Below are positions 26,954 through 36,156 of a stretch of DNA of 64,000 nt, one piece after another. How positions within the stretch are numbered: position 1 is the stretch's first letter; every line of letters starts with the position of its first letter. The notes beneath the pieces were generated by a model. It made no database searches and was not told the DNA's origin. It saw nothing but the letters and a program-made list of their open reading frames with translations. A program made the position numbers and the translations under genes. Source of the stretch: Bacteroidota bacterium (GTDB taxonomy: Bacteria; Bacteroidota; Bacteroidia; Bacteroidales; Cfx3-03); NCBI GenBank assembly GCA_013390605.1, contig JACAUB010000001.1:3185610-3249609 (forward strand), in the 5' to 3' direction.

Positions 26954-29329
26954 TTAATTCGTCAAGACATCAAAGCATCTTGGTTTCAATGTAATTGTTA
27001 CTTCTCCATCTTTTCCCATTGTAAAGGATGAATTAAAATTAGCTTTCAATGAAACAGAATCATAATATTTAGGCATTTTTATAGTAATCTTCTTTTCCTG
27101 ATCTGAACCATTAAATGCAACAACAGCAATCTTACCGAAATAGGTTCTGCAAAATGCTAATGATTTTTTATCATTAAACAACGGCAGGTAGTCACCATAA
27201 ATCAATGGAAGATAAGTGCGTCTTAGTTCGACAAGCTTTTTCACGTTTGCTTTAACCGAAAGCTCGTTTGAAGTGAGTCCTGAAAACTTCATCATTCTAC
27301 GGTTATCAGGGTCATTGCCCCCTGGCATTCCAATTTCATCACCATAATAAACAGTCGGGATACCGGGTATGGTAAATATAAATCCCTGTAAAAGCTTCAA
27401 CTTATCATACGATGTTGGATTACCTACAGTAATATCTCTATTCCATCCTGTTTTTTTTGCATCCTCATCCCAACGGAGAGAACCTCCAGCAAGAGAGATA
27501 AATCGGGGACGATCTTGATTACCTGTAATATACCCCATCAGATTATGATCGCCATACCATGCTAAACTCTGATTTAATGTATTATTCAGGTTAATGAAAT
27601 CGCCATCACTCTTTCCAATGGCACCAGTGGCAGCATCATATACATTAAAATCGAACTGACCATCCAACATTCCACTACTTACATAGCGACTGATTAGTTC
27701 AGGACTACCATATGTTTCACCAATCTGATAGATACTTCTGTCTGGAATCTCTTTCTTGATTTTACGTGTCAATGTACGCCAGAAAAGTTCGGGAATATGT
27801 TTTGTAGCATCATGGCGGAAACCATCAAATGAATAGTTCTTTACCCAGAACAGTGCAGAGTCGGTCATTGGGTTTACCACCTCGGGTTTGGAATTATCCA
27901 GCGTAGGCAAGAAAGTATCAAACCAGGTAGTTAATCGTTGATCGTCCCAACGTTCGGTATTCATAGTCCCATCTGGCAGATACAAAGAGGTAAACCAATC
28001 AGGATGCAGCTTATATAAGGCATTGTCTTTATGAATATGGTGGCCAACATAATCAAGCAACACATTCATATTTTGTTTGTGCGCTTCAGCCAAAAGTGTT
28101 TTAACTTCGGCAGAAGTCCCATATCGAAAGTCGACAGTAGTCGTAGTTAAAGGCCAATAGCCATGATAGCCAGAGAACTTGGTTTTGGGATCGTTATACT
28201 GTCCCCAGGCTCCCAATGGATTTTGCGTAATCGGAGATAACCAAATAGTATTTACACCCAGATCCTTAAAGAAACCATCTTTGATTTTCTGTGTGATTCC
28301 GACAACATCACCTCCATAATAATTAGCCTTGGGTAGAATAGCCGAGTCGTTTACCTTATGGTCATTCTTTGTATCGCCATTATTAAAACGGTCAATCATC
28401 ATGAAGTAAAGTATCTGTGCTTCCTTATCTGTGCGTTTAATATCCGCAGCATCGACCATCACTTTCCCTTTTTCGATGGGAATAAGCAGGTCGTTAGATA
28501 TCCCAAACTCATTATAAGCCCAGACTCTGATATAAGAACGATCCATATTGATTGCATTTTCGGGAATCAATATTTTTAGCTTTTCACCATCGTGCCTTAC
28601 AAAAAGGTGATCCAATCTATTATTCTGCCAAAACACAAAGACTTCTTTAGGCGTATTTGTAATGGCTATTTCAGCTCTTCTGCTTTTAGCTTTCAAGGTT
28701 ATTAATGATGGTAGCTTTAGCGGGTTGTCGCCTTTTATGGATAAAAGTGAATTAAAGCCTCCCATATTATTATCAACCTTTGCTGTATTTGCAGGATCGG
28801 GCATCTCTTTACCATCGACTACAAATACATACTGATACAACCCGGGAACCACTTCAAGTTTAATTTTCCAGACACCTTTATCCAAGGCCATAACGCCTTT
28901 TTTTACATTCCATTCATTCATTTGTCCTTTAACAGCAACCGACTTGTAATTTTTACCATTAGGATCGAATGAAATTTCAACTTCCTGCTTTACACTCTTC
29001 TTTCCCAACAATGAATAGGTAAAACCTTTCGACCAAACTTTTATCTCAAATAATCTGGGAATAGTTTTTCCTGTAGTAGTTGTGTTGAGCATTCCGGTTT
29101 TAGCATCATAGTTAAACTTTAAACCAGGCACATCCGAAATCGAATCAATCAGCTTAGGCTCATTAAAGTAATCAGCCATATCTATTACATCACCCTTTAC
29201 ACCAATAGTAATAACAGAGGCCAATCCACTTATATTCGATTTTTCGGGTATCTTGATCGTAAGATTTTCATTATTACACGCCATCAGCATGATGAGCAGT
29301 AAAATTGGCAACAGAAGAATTAGTTTCAT
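26954..29329 (-). CDS. GH13 alpha-amylase lipoprotein with glycogen-binding-like N-terminal domain
   Basis: A 791-residue lipoprotein. ATG at 29329 gives MKLILLLPILLLIMLMAC with the lipobox Cys at residue 18; a TTG two codons earlier is less likely. Residues about 120-200 look like a CBM48/AMPK-type glycogen-binding domain (VAVKGQMNEWNVKKGVM, then GLYQYVFVVDGKEM). The catalytic GH13 barrel follows with DGFRHD (nucleophile Asp507), QIGETYG (acid/base Glu) and TGNQDR, and a C-terminal beta domain ends it. It probably cuts alpha-glucans at the cell surface or in the periplasm. It is the last gene of the maltodextrin operon, 36 nt after the SusA-like gene. Confidence 0.9.
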   Translation of the reverse strand: MKLILLLPILLLIMLMACNNENLTIKIPEKSNISGLASVITIGVKGDVIDMADYFNEPKLIDSISDVPGLKFNYDAKTGMLNTTTTGKTIPRLFEIKVWSKGFTYSLLGKKSVKQEVEISFDPNGKNYKSVAVKGQMNEWNVKKGVMALDKGVWKIKLEVVPGLYQYVFVVDGKEMPDPANTAKVDNNMGGFNSLLSIKGDNPLKLPSLITLKAKSRRAEIAITNTPKEVFVFWQNNRLDHLFVRHDGEKLKILIPENAINMDRSYIRVWAYNEFGISNDLLIPIEKGKVMVDAADIKRTDKEAQILYFMMIDRFNNGDTKNDHKVNDSAILPKANYYGGDVVGITQKIKDGFFKDLGVNTIWLSPITQNPLGAWGQYNDPKTKFSGYHGYWPLTTTTVDFRYGTSAEVKTLLAEAHKQNMNVLLDYVGHHIHKDNALYKLHPDWFTSLYLPDGTMNTERWDDQRLTTWFDTFLPTLDNSKPEVVNPMTDSALFWVKNYSFDGFRHDATKHIPELFWRTLTRKIKKEIPDRSIYQIGETYGSPELISRYVSSGMLDGQFDFNVYDAATGAIGKSDGDFINLNNTLNQSLAWYGDHNLMGYITGNQDRPRFISLAGGSLRWDEDAKKTGWNRDITVGNPTSYDKLKLLQGFIFTIPGIPTVYYGDEIGMPGGNDPDNRRMMKFSGLTSNELSVKANVKKLVELRRTYLPLIYGDYLPLFNDKKSLAFCRTYFGKIAVVAFNGSDQEKKITIKMPKYYDSVSLKANFNSSFTMGKDGEVTITLKPRCFDVLTN

Positions 29330-29365
29330 AAACAATTACTATTTATTGTGAATGTTGAAAACGAA

Positions 29366-31219
29366 TTATGGTTTTACCACCAATACAACTGCAGAACGTG
29401 ATGCTATCTTTAGCTGTTTGTAGAGTGTTATATCGCTATTATTCAAAACATCGTAAAATGATTTTGCATCGCTAAAGACCTCTTTATAACGATCCAATTT
29501 AATATTCTTAGGAAGAGTGCTGTTATTTAAAACAACGATAACACGTTCTTTATCAGTATAACGAGCATAAACATAAACACCATCTTCAGGCACGTAGTGA
29601 ATCAGTTTTCCTCTACCGACCGCTTCTGAGTGTTGACGCCATTTAAGCAAATTGCTTGTATAGGTAAAGGCCTCATTTTGGGCCTTTGTCCGTCCTTCTG
29701 CTGTAAAAGCGTTGACTTTATCTCCGGCCCAACCACCAGGAAAGTCATTACGTAAACGTCCATCTCCTTGCGACTTATCTCCAGACATTAGAATTTCAGT
29801 ACCATAATAGATTTGTGGAATTCCTCTGGTTGTTAACAAAAAGGTCATGGCTAATTTATAACGATCAAGAGAATCGCCTTTTGCTTTGTAAAAACGACTT
29901 AGGTCATGATTATCAGCAAAGATTAGTAGATTCATAGGATCCGGATAGACAAAATCTTGTGTCAATACGCCATAAATCTTATTTAATCCGGTATCCCATC
30001 CTTCTGCTTCATCAAAAGCCTGATTAATAGCATACATCAATGGAAAATCCATTACCGATGGAAGGTGAGAATTATATCCATTTCCTAATTTACTATTGGC
30101 TTGCCAGTAAGAGATATTAGGAGCTGTTGAAGTCCATGTTTCGCCAACCATATTGAAATTAGGATACTCATAAAGCACATCTTTACACCAACGAGCTAAA
30201 AAATCTTTATTGCTGTATGGATAGGTATCCATTCTGATTCCATCAAGGTCAGCAACTTCAATCCACCAGATACTATTTTGAATCAGATAGTTTGCAACAC
30301 GTGGGTTTTGTTGATTGAAATCGGGCATAACGGTATCAAACCAACCATCAGTCATCTGGTCGGCATCGGCTTTAGTTGCATAAGGATCATTTAAAATAGT
30401 AGATCTAAAATTAGAACGGGTAAACTCAGGCCACTGATGGAACCAATTTTTTTCAGGCATATCATTCATCCAGAAATGACCGGTACCACAATGGTTAAAG
30501 ATCATATCCATGATCATCTTCAACCCTTTAGCATGCGCTTTTGCAGATAGACGTACATAATCGTCATTATTTCCGAAGCGGGCATCTACATTATAAAAAT
30601 CAGTAATAGCATATCCGTGATACGATAATACCTTCATCTTATTTTCGAGTAACGGATTAATCCATAAAGCAGTAACACCTAAATCCGTAAAGTAATCGAG
30701 ATGATTTTCAATTCCTGCAATGTCTCCACCATGTCTGGAATTAGGTTTATTCCGGTTTACAGAATCACCCAATGAGGCAATATTGTCGTTAGCAGGATTT
30801 CCATTAGAAAAACGATCTGGCATCAACAGATAGATAACATCTTGCGCAGTGAAACTTTTTCGCAGAGCAGAATTTTTTCTACGCTCTTTTAGTTCATAGA
30901 CATAAACCAAAATATCATTACCCTTTTTAAAGGATATATTAAACTTACCAGTGGATGCTTTAGCTGAAATATTTAATGTGATGAAAAGATAATTTGGGTT
31001 ATCAACCTTTTCTATCTTTGATATCACAACACCATTTACTTTGATTGAAGGCACAAAAGCAGCAATATCTTTCCCGTGTACCATTAACTGTACTTCAGGA
31101 TTTTTCATTCCAACCCACCAAAAGGCTGGTTCAATTCTTTCTATCGTAGAAGGGGTTTGCCCCATACTAACATTCATAACAAATAAAATTAAAAGAAAAA
31201 GCAACGTAAATCTTTTCAT
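29366..31219 (-). CDS. Periplasmic neopullulanase/cyclomaltodextrinase-type GH13 (SusA-like)
   Basis: A 617-residue protein with a cleavable signal peptide (MKRFTLLFLLILFVMNVSMGQ), so it is periplasmic. An N-terminal Ig-like cyclomaltodextrinase domain (about 22-115: IEPAFWWVGMKNPEVQLMVHG) precedes a GH13 barrel. Motifs: MIFNHCG, DGIRMD with nucleophile Asp331, MVGETW and ADNHD. These features match SusA-type neopullulanases, which trim imported maltodextrins to maltose and glucose. Its position downstream of GH65 and the transporter agrees with this. A strong terminator-like hairpin (31240-31274) separates it from GH65, so it may have its own promoter. Confidence 0.9.
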   Translation of the reverse strand: MKRFTLLFLLILFVMNVSMGQTPSTIERIEPAFWWVGMKNPEVQLMVHGKDIAAFVPSIKVNGVVISKIEKVDNPNYLFITLNISAKASTGKFNISFKKGNDILVYVYELKERRKNSALRKSFTAQDVIYLLMPDRFSNGNPANDNIASLGDSVNRNKPNSRHGGDIAGIENHLDYFTDLGVTALWINPLLENKMKVLSYHGYAITDFYNVDARFGNNDDYVRLSAKAHAKGLKMIMDMIFNHCGTGHFWMNDMPEKNWFHQWPEFTRSNFRSTILNDPYATKADADQMTDGWFDTVMPDFNQQNPRVANYLIQNSIWWIEVADLDGIRMDTYPYSNKDFLARWCKDVLYEYPNFNMVGETWTSTAPNISYWQANSKLGNGYNSHLPSVMDFPLMYAINQAFDEAEGWDTGLNKIYGVLTQDFVYPDPMNLLIFADNHDLSRFYKAKGDSLDRYKLAMTFLLTTRGIPQIYYGTEILMSGDKSQGDGRLRNDFPGGWAGDKVNAFTAEGRTKAQNEAFTYTSNLLKWRQHSEAVGRGKLIHYVPEDGVYVYARYTDKERVIVVLNNSTLPKNIKLDRYKEVFSDAKSFYDVLNNSDITLYKQLKIASRSAVVLVVKP

Positions 31220-31239
31220 ATTTTACGGATTTTAAAATC

Positions 31240-31274
31240 AAAAGGGAGGCGGCTTTAATTCCGCCTCCCTTTTT
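31240..31274. terminator. GC-rich terminator hairpin inside the maltodextrin gene set
   Basis: AAAAGGGAGGCGG pairs with CCGCCTCCCTTTTT around loop CTTTAATT, with A- and T-runs on the two sides. It lies between GH65 and the SusA-like gene and could reduce read-through on the - strand. An inverted repeat ATAACGC-AAC-GCGTTAT (31310-31326) lies just upstream of it. Confidence 0.75.
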
Positions 31275-31369
31275 GAATATTCAAATAAGACAATAATTGT
31301 AGGAATAGAATAACGCAACGCGTTATCAGAAGATTCATAATGGACAAACCATTGAGTTGTAATTTAAGA

Positions 31370-33679
31370 TTAAAGTTTTACTACCAACGGACTTTTCTTC
31401 AGATGATACTTTTTTCCTACCAGAAGGATATCAAGTGTTTCGCCCTCTTCAATGGTAATGATCACTTTATCTTTTTCTACACGAATCAGAATTACCCTAT
31501 CGCGAAAGCAGATCTTAAATGAATATGCATTCCATGTATTGGGTATCAGTGGGTTGAAGCTCAACATATCTTTCTTGATACGCATTCCTCCAAAACCTTC
31601 AACAATAGACAACCATGTACCGGCCATACTTGTAATATGCAAACCCTCTTTAACTTCCCTATTATAATCATCCAGATCTAAACGGGCAGTACGGAGATAC
31701 ATATTATAGGCCTGATCAATATCGCCAATTTTAGCAGCGAGGATAGAATGAACACAAGGAGAAAGTGATGATTCATGAACTGTCCGGGCTTCATAAAATT
31801 CGAAGTTTCGTTTGATTGTATTCAGATCAAAATCATCTTCAAAGAAGTAAATCCCTTGCAGTACATCAGCTTGTTTAATAAAACAAGAACGTAGAATGCG
31901 ATCCCAGGACCATTTTTGATTTAGAGGACGCTGATTAGAGGTAAGATCTTTTACAAGAATCTGTTCTTTGTCAAGATATCCCTCTTGTTGTAAGAACACT
32001 CCTTTTTTCTTATCTTCAGGAAGGAAGATCCGATTACAGATATCGCTCCACAACGTAAACTCAAGTCCTTCGTTCAAATGTGTACGGGCTACAAATGAAG
32101 TATACTTTTCAGGAAACTCATCTTTTACTCTAGCCACCTGCTCCATCGTATATTGCATGCACCAACGGGCGATATAACTAGTATACCAGTTGTTATTGGC
32201 ATTATTCTCATATTCATTCGGCCCGGTAACTCCCAGCATAACATACTGTTGACGTGTTTCTGAAAACGAAACGCGCTGAGCCCAGAAACGCGCAATACCT
32301 AAAAGAACGTCCAAGCCATACTCATTAATATACGTATAGTCGCCAGTATAGCGTGCATAGTTATAAATGGCATAAGCGATAGCCCCATTTCGATGAATCT
32401 CTTCAAAAGTGATTTCCCATTCGTTATGGCACTCTTCACCATTCATAGTAACCATTGGATACAAAGCAGCACCATTGGTGAAACCTAGCTTTACCCCGTT
32501 TTCAATTGCTTTATCAAGTTGTTTATAGCGATAGAGCAATAATTTACGGGCAACTTCACTACCGGCAGTTACCATATAAAATGGTATACAGTAAGCTTCA
32601 GTATCCCAGTAAGTACAACCACCATACTTCTCACCAGTAAACCCTTTCGGTCCGATATTCAATCTATCATCTTCACCCGAATAGGTTTGATGTAATTGAA
32701 AAATATTGAAACGAATAGCCTGCTGAGCTGCAACATCTCCTTCAATAATGATATCGCCGTGTTCCCATTTTCTAGCCCAAGCGGCAACATGATCTGCTAA
32801 AAGTTGATCAAATCCTTTTGCTACTGCTGTGGAAAGAACAGTTTTTGAGGCATTTTTTAAAGCTGTAGATACATGGTTCATATTAGAAACCACTGCTACA
32901 TACTTATAAAAAGAGGCTTCAACTCCTTTCGCCAGACTAAATGAAACGACTGTACCGAAATATTTTTCGTCTTCAGTTGTCTCTACAGAATCTGTTTGGA
33001 TGTTGTCACCTCCAGATTTCAGGCTGCAAAACATGCGCCAGCCTACCTGAAAGTCGAGTTTCTTAGTCTTCATCTGCAGAAATCCTTCAAATGGATTGCT
33101 TTCTTTCTGCACTTCGTCCCAGAACTTCTCGTTGTAGTTAGAATCTTCATTAATTACATCGCCATCAATATATGAATTCATCTCCACCTTAACATCTCTG
33201 TTCAGAGAAGTGATACTATATTGTATAGCGCCAATTTCAGGGCTTACGATACTTAAAAAGCGTTTAGCGCTAACCTTAAGTTCTACCCCGTTAGGAAGTG
33301 TTGCGATAAATTGACGCAGTAAAAGCCCCTTTTTCATGTTTAATTCGCGACGAAAATCGCGAACACTACAAGTAGCAAGATCAAGTACTTCACCATCAAC
33401 AGAAACGTTGATTCCGATCCAAAAAGCTGAATTGAGTACTTTAGCAAAATATTCGGGATAACCATTCTTCCACCATCCTACCCTGGTTTTATCAGGATAA
33501 TAGATTCCGGCCACATAGGTACCCTGTAGTGTTTCGCCTGAGTAAGTCTCTTCAAAATTTGCCCGTTGACCCATCATTCCATTACCGAGGCTGAAGATAC
33601 TTTCAGATGCACGAGTCTTCTCAGAGTGAAATCCCTCTTCAACAATCTTCCATTCGTCGTGCTTTAGATATTCATTCAT
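31370..33679 (-). CDS. GH65 maltose phosphorylase
   Basis: A 769-residue cytosolic enzyme without a signal peptide. The ATG at 33679 (MNEYLKHDEWKIVEEGF) is chosen over a TTG at 33706 that would overlap pgmB. GH65 layout: an N-terminal beta-sandwich (SIFSLGNGMMGQRANFEE), an (alpha/alpha)6 barrel with the catalytic acid Glu489 in TGPNEYENNANNNWYTSY, and a C-terminal domain. Maltose phosphorylase converts maltose and phosphate to glucose and beta-glucose-1-phosphate. The paired beta-phosphoglucomutase gene 20 nt upstream supports a beta-configured product. Trehalose or kojibiose phosphorylase activity cannot be excluded from sequence alone, but the maltodextrin context favours maltose. Confidence 0.88.
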   Translation of the reverse strand: MNEYLKHDEWKIVEEGFHSEKTRASESIFSLGNGMMGQRANFEETYSGETLQGTYVAGIYYPDKTRVGWWKNGYPEYFAKVLNSAFWIGINVSVDGEVLDLATCSVRDFRRELNMKKGLLLRQFIATLPNGVELKVSAKRFLSIVSPEIGAIQYSITSLNRDVKVEMNSYIDGDVINEDSNYNEKFWDEVQKESNPFEGFLQMKTKKLDFQVGWRMFCSLKSGGDNIQTDSVETTEDEKYFGTVVSFSLAKGVEASFYKYVAVVSNMNHVSTALKNASKTVLSTAVAKGFDQLLADHVAAWARKWEHGDIIIEGDVAAQQAIRFNIFQLHQTYSGEDDRLNIGPKGFTGEKYGGCTYWDTEAYCIPFYMVTAGSEVARKLLLYRYKQLDKAIENGVKLGFTNGAALYPMVTMNGEECHNEWEITFEEIHRNGAIAYAIYNYARYTGDYTYINEYGLDVLLGIARFWAQRVSFSETRQQYVMLGVTGPNEYENNANNNWYTSYIARWCMQYTMEQVARVKDEFPEKYTSFVARTHLNEGLEFTLWSDICNRIFLPEDKKKGVFLQQEGYLDKEQILVKDLTSNQRPLNQKWSWDRILRSCFIKQADVLQGIYFFEDDFDLNTIKRNFEFYEARTVHESSLSPCVHSILAAKIGDIDQAYNMYLRTARLDLDDYNREVKEGLHITSMAGTWLSIVEGFGGMRIKKDMLSFNPLIPNTWNAYSFKICFRDRVILIRVEKDKVIITIEEGETLDILLVGKKYHLKKSPLVVKL

Positions 33680-33699
33680 AAGGGTTTGTAGTTTTGGTA

Positions 33700-34350
33700 T
33701 TAACAAACCGCGTCCAAGGAAACAAGGGAGAAGTTTTCAAAGCCAGGAATTACCAGATTTGCTCTGTTTAATACCTCAGGCGACCCAACTCCAATACAAC
33801 GCATGTTGCCATTCAGAGCTGCTTCAACCCCTGCTTCAGCATCTTCAAAAACTACACAGAGAGAAGGATCTACTCCTAGCTCTGCAGCTGCTTTTAAAAA
33901 CACCTCCGGATCAGGTTTGGCCTTGCTAACTTTATTCCCGTCGATAACAGCATCAAAGAATTGAGTAATCTTTACCTGCTGTAGAATAAGCGGCGCATTT
34001 TTACTGGCTGAACCTAATGCAATCTTTACCCCTGCGTTCCTCAATTCAGAAAGAAATGTAAGTACACCCGGTAAAATTTCATCAGGGGTCATTTTGTGAA
34101 TAAACTCTAAATACCACTCATTTTTCCGGGTAGCCATCCGCTCTTTTTCTGCTTCAGAGAAGGTTAAACCTCCAACTTCTAGCAGTATTTCAAGAGAGCG
34201 TATTCTACTAACCCCTTTTAAGCGTTCGTTGTGTTCGGGTAAAAACTCGAAACCCAAATCTTTTGCAAGACGATTCCACGCTAAATAGTGATACTTTGCA
34301 GTATCCACAATGACCCCGTCCAGGTCAAAAATGCATGCTTTAATTTTCAT
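33700..34350 (-). CDS. pgmB: Beta-phosphoglucomutase (HAD superfamily)
   Basis: A 216-residue HAD phosphatase-fold enzyme. Motif I is FDLDGVIVDTAKYHYLAW with nucleophile and acid/base Asp. The cap domain has RLKGVSRIRSLEILL. Motif II is LGSASKN, motif III has KAKPDPEVF and motif IV is VVFEDAEAGVEAA. It interconverts beta-glucose-1-phosphate and glucose-6-phosphate, feeding the GH65 product into glycolysis. The stop is 20 nt before the GH65 start, so the two are translated from one message. Confidence 0.93.
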   Translation of the reverse strand: MKIKACIFDLDGVIVDTAKYHYLAWNRLAKDLGFEFLPEHNERLKGVSRIRSLEILLEVGGLTFSEAEKERMATRKNEWYLEFIHKMTPDEILPGVLTFLSELRNAGVKIALGSASKNAPLILQQVKITQFFDAVIDGNKVSKAKPDPEVFLKAAAELGVDPSLCVVFEDAEAGVEAALNGNMRCIGVGSPEVLNRANLVIPGFENFSLVSLDAVC

Positions 34351-34452
34351 TAACCTTGAATTCAGTAATTTGATTAATTAGGAGATTTACTAAACGCCGG
34401 AACACCACTTCAGTCGTCGTTCATTTCTCCATGAAATCAGCCCTTACGATCT

Positions 34453-35811
34453 TTATACTTCTTTTTGTTTGTATTCTTTCACAAAAACAACGGCTAAACT
34501 TGCAATCAACATTGATGCACCAGCAACGCCAAGCATCATAATTGCGTTTCCGCCTACCAAAGAGAGAATGCCCCCTCCTAATACTCCAGCTGCAATTTGA
34601 GGCACGGTAATGGTTGCATTAAAGATCCCCATATATACGCCCATCTTACTTGCAGGTAGAGCGGCAGATAGTATAGCATAAGGCATTGCCAATATGGCTG
34701 CCCAAGCAATTCCTATACCTACCATTGAAAAAATTAATCCGTATTGGTTGTGGATAAATAACATTGAAAGCAGTCCTGCTCCACCCATTATTAGTGCTGC
34801 CATATAGGTTATTTTCCGCCCAAATCGTGTTGCTATATTTCCCATTACCAGCGAAAAGAGTGCAGCAAAAAGACTATAACAAGCAAATAAAACACCTACC
34901 CAGTTTCCGGCTTCATTAAAGGCTAATGATTTAGAATCGTTTGCCAGCGTATGCCAGACATTTTGAGAAACACCTGATGTAGTATAAACCCACATCATAA
35001 AAAGTGCAAACCATGAGAAGAATTGTACAATTGCCAAACGCCACATGGTAACAGGAATATCTTTTAGCAAAGAGATGAACGAGGTATGTGTTTTCTCTTC
35101 GGCCGTAATATCATTGTATTGTTCATACTCTTTAGGTGGATACTCTTTGGTTGAAAAAGTAGTCCATAATACGGTAATTAATAACGCAGCACCTCCAAAA
35201 TAAAAAGCCCAGATAACAGTAGGTGCTACTTTTTCGCCAGGTGACGGTTCATTAGAAACCCCCAGCCACGTCAAGACAAATGGAAGCAATGATCCGACAA
35301 CCGCTCCTGTATTAATAAGGAAGCTTTGTATCGAATATCCTTTGTTCCGTTGATCTTCGCCTACCATATCCCCCACAAGCGCTCTAAAAGGCTGCATCGT
35401 CACATTAAAGGATGCATCCATAAACAAGAGCATGAATCCACCAAAAAACATCGCAGGAAGCAGATATGCAAAGAATTCAGAGTTAGGCATAAAAAACATG
35501 GCTATAGCCGAAACAATTGCGCCACCTAAAATAAACGGAATACGTCGTCCTAAACGAGTCCATGTTTTATCACTCGAAAGGCCTACTATTGGTTGAATAA
35601 TTAAACCGGCCAACGGAGCAGCGAGCCAGAAATAACTTAACTGATGAACATCGGCTCCCAATGCGGATAAAATACGACTGGTATTACCATTCTGAAGGGA
35701 GTACCCTATCTGAACACCCAGAAATCCAAAACTCATGTTCCAGATTTGCCAAAAAGATAAGTGTGGTTTGCGTTGCATGTTTGAAAGTGGCGGTTTAAAG
35801 ATTTGTTTCAT
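34453..35811 (-). CDS. MFS transporter, SLC45/GPH-like, probable maltose permease
   Basis: A 452-residue, 12-helix permease. The ATG at 35811 (MKQIFKPPLSNMQRKPHLSFWQIW) is preferred to an upstream TTG. Early helices carry NMSFGFLGVQIGYSLQNGNTS and the cytoplasmic loop SSDKTWTRLGRRIPF, matching the sucrose/maltose type (SLC45-like) MFS proteins linked to maltodextrin loci in Bacteroidota. A second RxGRK signature (TRFGRKITY) lies at the N-terminal side of the second half. It would import maltose into the cytosol for GH65. It is the first gene of the maltose operon, with the CAAACGTTTG element about 100 bp upstream. Confidence 0.85.
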   Translation of the reverse strand: MKQIFKPPLSNMQRKPHLSFWQIWNMSFGFLGVQIGYSLQNGNTSRILSALGADVHQLSYFWLAAPLAGLIIQPIVGLSSDKTWTRLGRRIPFILGGAIVSAIAMFFMPNSEFFAYLLPAMFFGGFMLLFMDASFNVTMQPFRALVGDMVGEDQRNKGYSIQSFLINTGAVVGSLLPFVLTWLGVSNEPSPGEKVAPTVIWAFYFGGAALLITVLWTTFSTKEYPPKEYEQYNDITAEEKTHTSFISLLKDIPVTMWRLAIVQFFSWFALFMMWVYTTSGVSQNVWHTLANDSKSLAFNEAGNWVGVLFACYSLFAALFSLVMGNIATRFGRKITYMAALIMGGAGLLSMLFIHNQYGLIFSMVGIGIAWAAILAMPYAILSAALPASKMGVYMGIFNATITVPQIAAGVLGGGILSLVGGNAIMMLGVAGASMLIASLAVVFVKEYKQKEV

Positions 35812-36077
35812 TCTTTCTGTGGTCAAATATATAACATTTTATAAAGAAATTTACATGGCCAATTTGCCAGAACCCTTAACAATAAAGGGATATAGAGCCT
35901 AAACCCTTATTTCAAACGTTTGCGATGATAAAAAAAATATTTACTTTTTTTTAAAAAAAAATCATTTTAGTGATCAATACATTCGTTTTTTATTCATTTC
36001 TACGCTAAGTAAGGTATCAATGAATAAACTTAAGACAAAACAGGACATTCAATCATGACTACAAAATAACATAATAA
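35812..36077. other. Upstream region of the maltose operon
   Basis: No gene is seen. On the - strand TATATTTG (35831-35824) resembles a -7 element but lies too close to the ATG and lacks a -33 partner. An inverted repeat CCCTT...AAGGG sits at about 35873-35890, and the CAAACGTTTG element at 35913-35922. The rest is AT-rich with long A/T tracts (35930-35970). Confidence 0.5.
35902..35925. promoter_or_regulatory. Shared 24-bp element with CAAACGTTTG palindrome, copy 2
   Basis: Identical over 24 bases to 18783-18806, with no similarity just outside. The palindrome CAAACGTTTG is at 35913-35922, about 100 bp upstream of the MFS start. The placement and symmetry suggest a regulator site shared with the + strand GH13 gene. 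Which protein binds is unknown; the LacI-family gene at 62759 is a candidate only because it is in the window. Confidence 0.55.
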
Positions 36078-36113
36078 AAAAGCCAAAAAGAGTATGGACT
36101 CCTTTTGGCTTTA
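36078..36113 (-). terminator. Terminator of the ECF-SusCD locus
   Basis: On the - strand AAAGCCAAAAGGAGT pairs, with one mismatch, with the sequence ending in GGCTTT, and a T-run (TTTTTTATT) follows. It lies about 44 nt after the stop of the metallophosphoesterase gene. Confidence 0.7.
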
Positions 36114-36156
36114 AGAAAAGACAATACAAACAGACTACACGTTCAATACTTCATTT

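Noticed and set aside
33680..33706. Earlier GH65 start overlapping pgmB
   Set aside because: It uses TTG; ATG at 33679 gives the family N-terminus and clean spacing.
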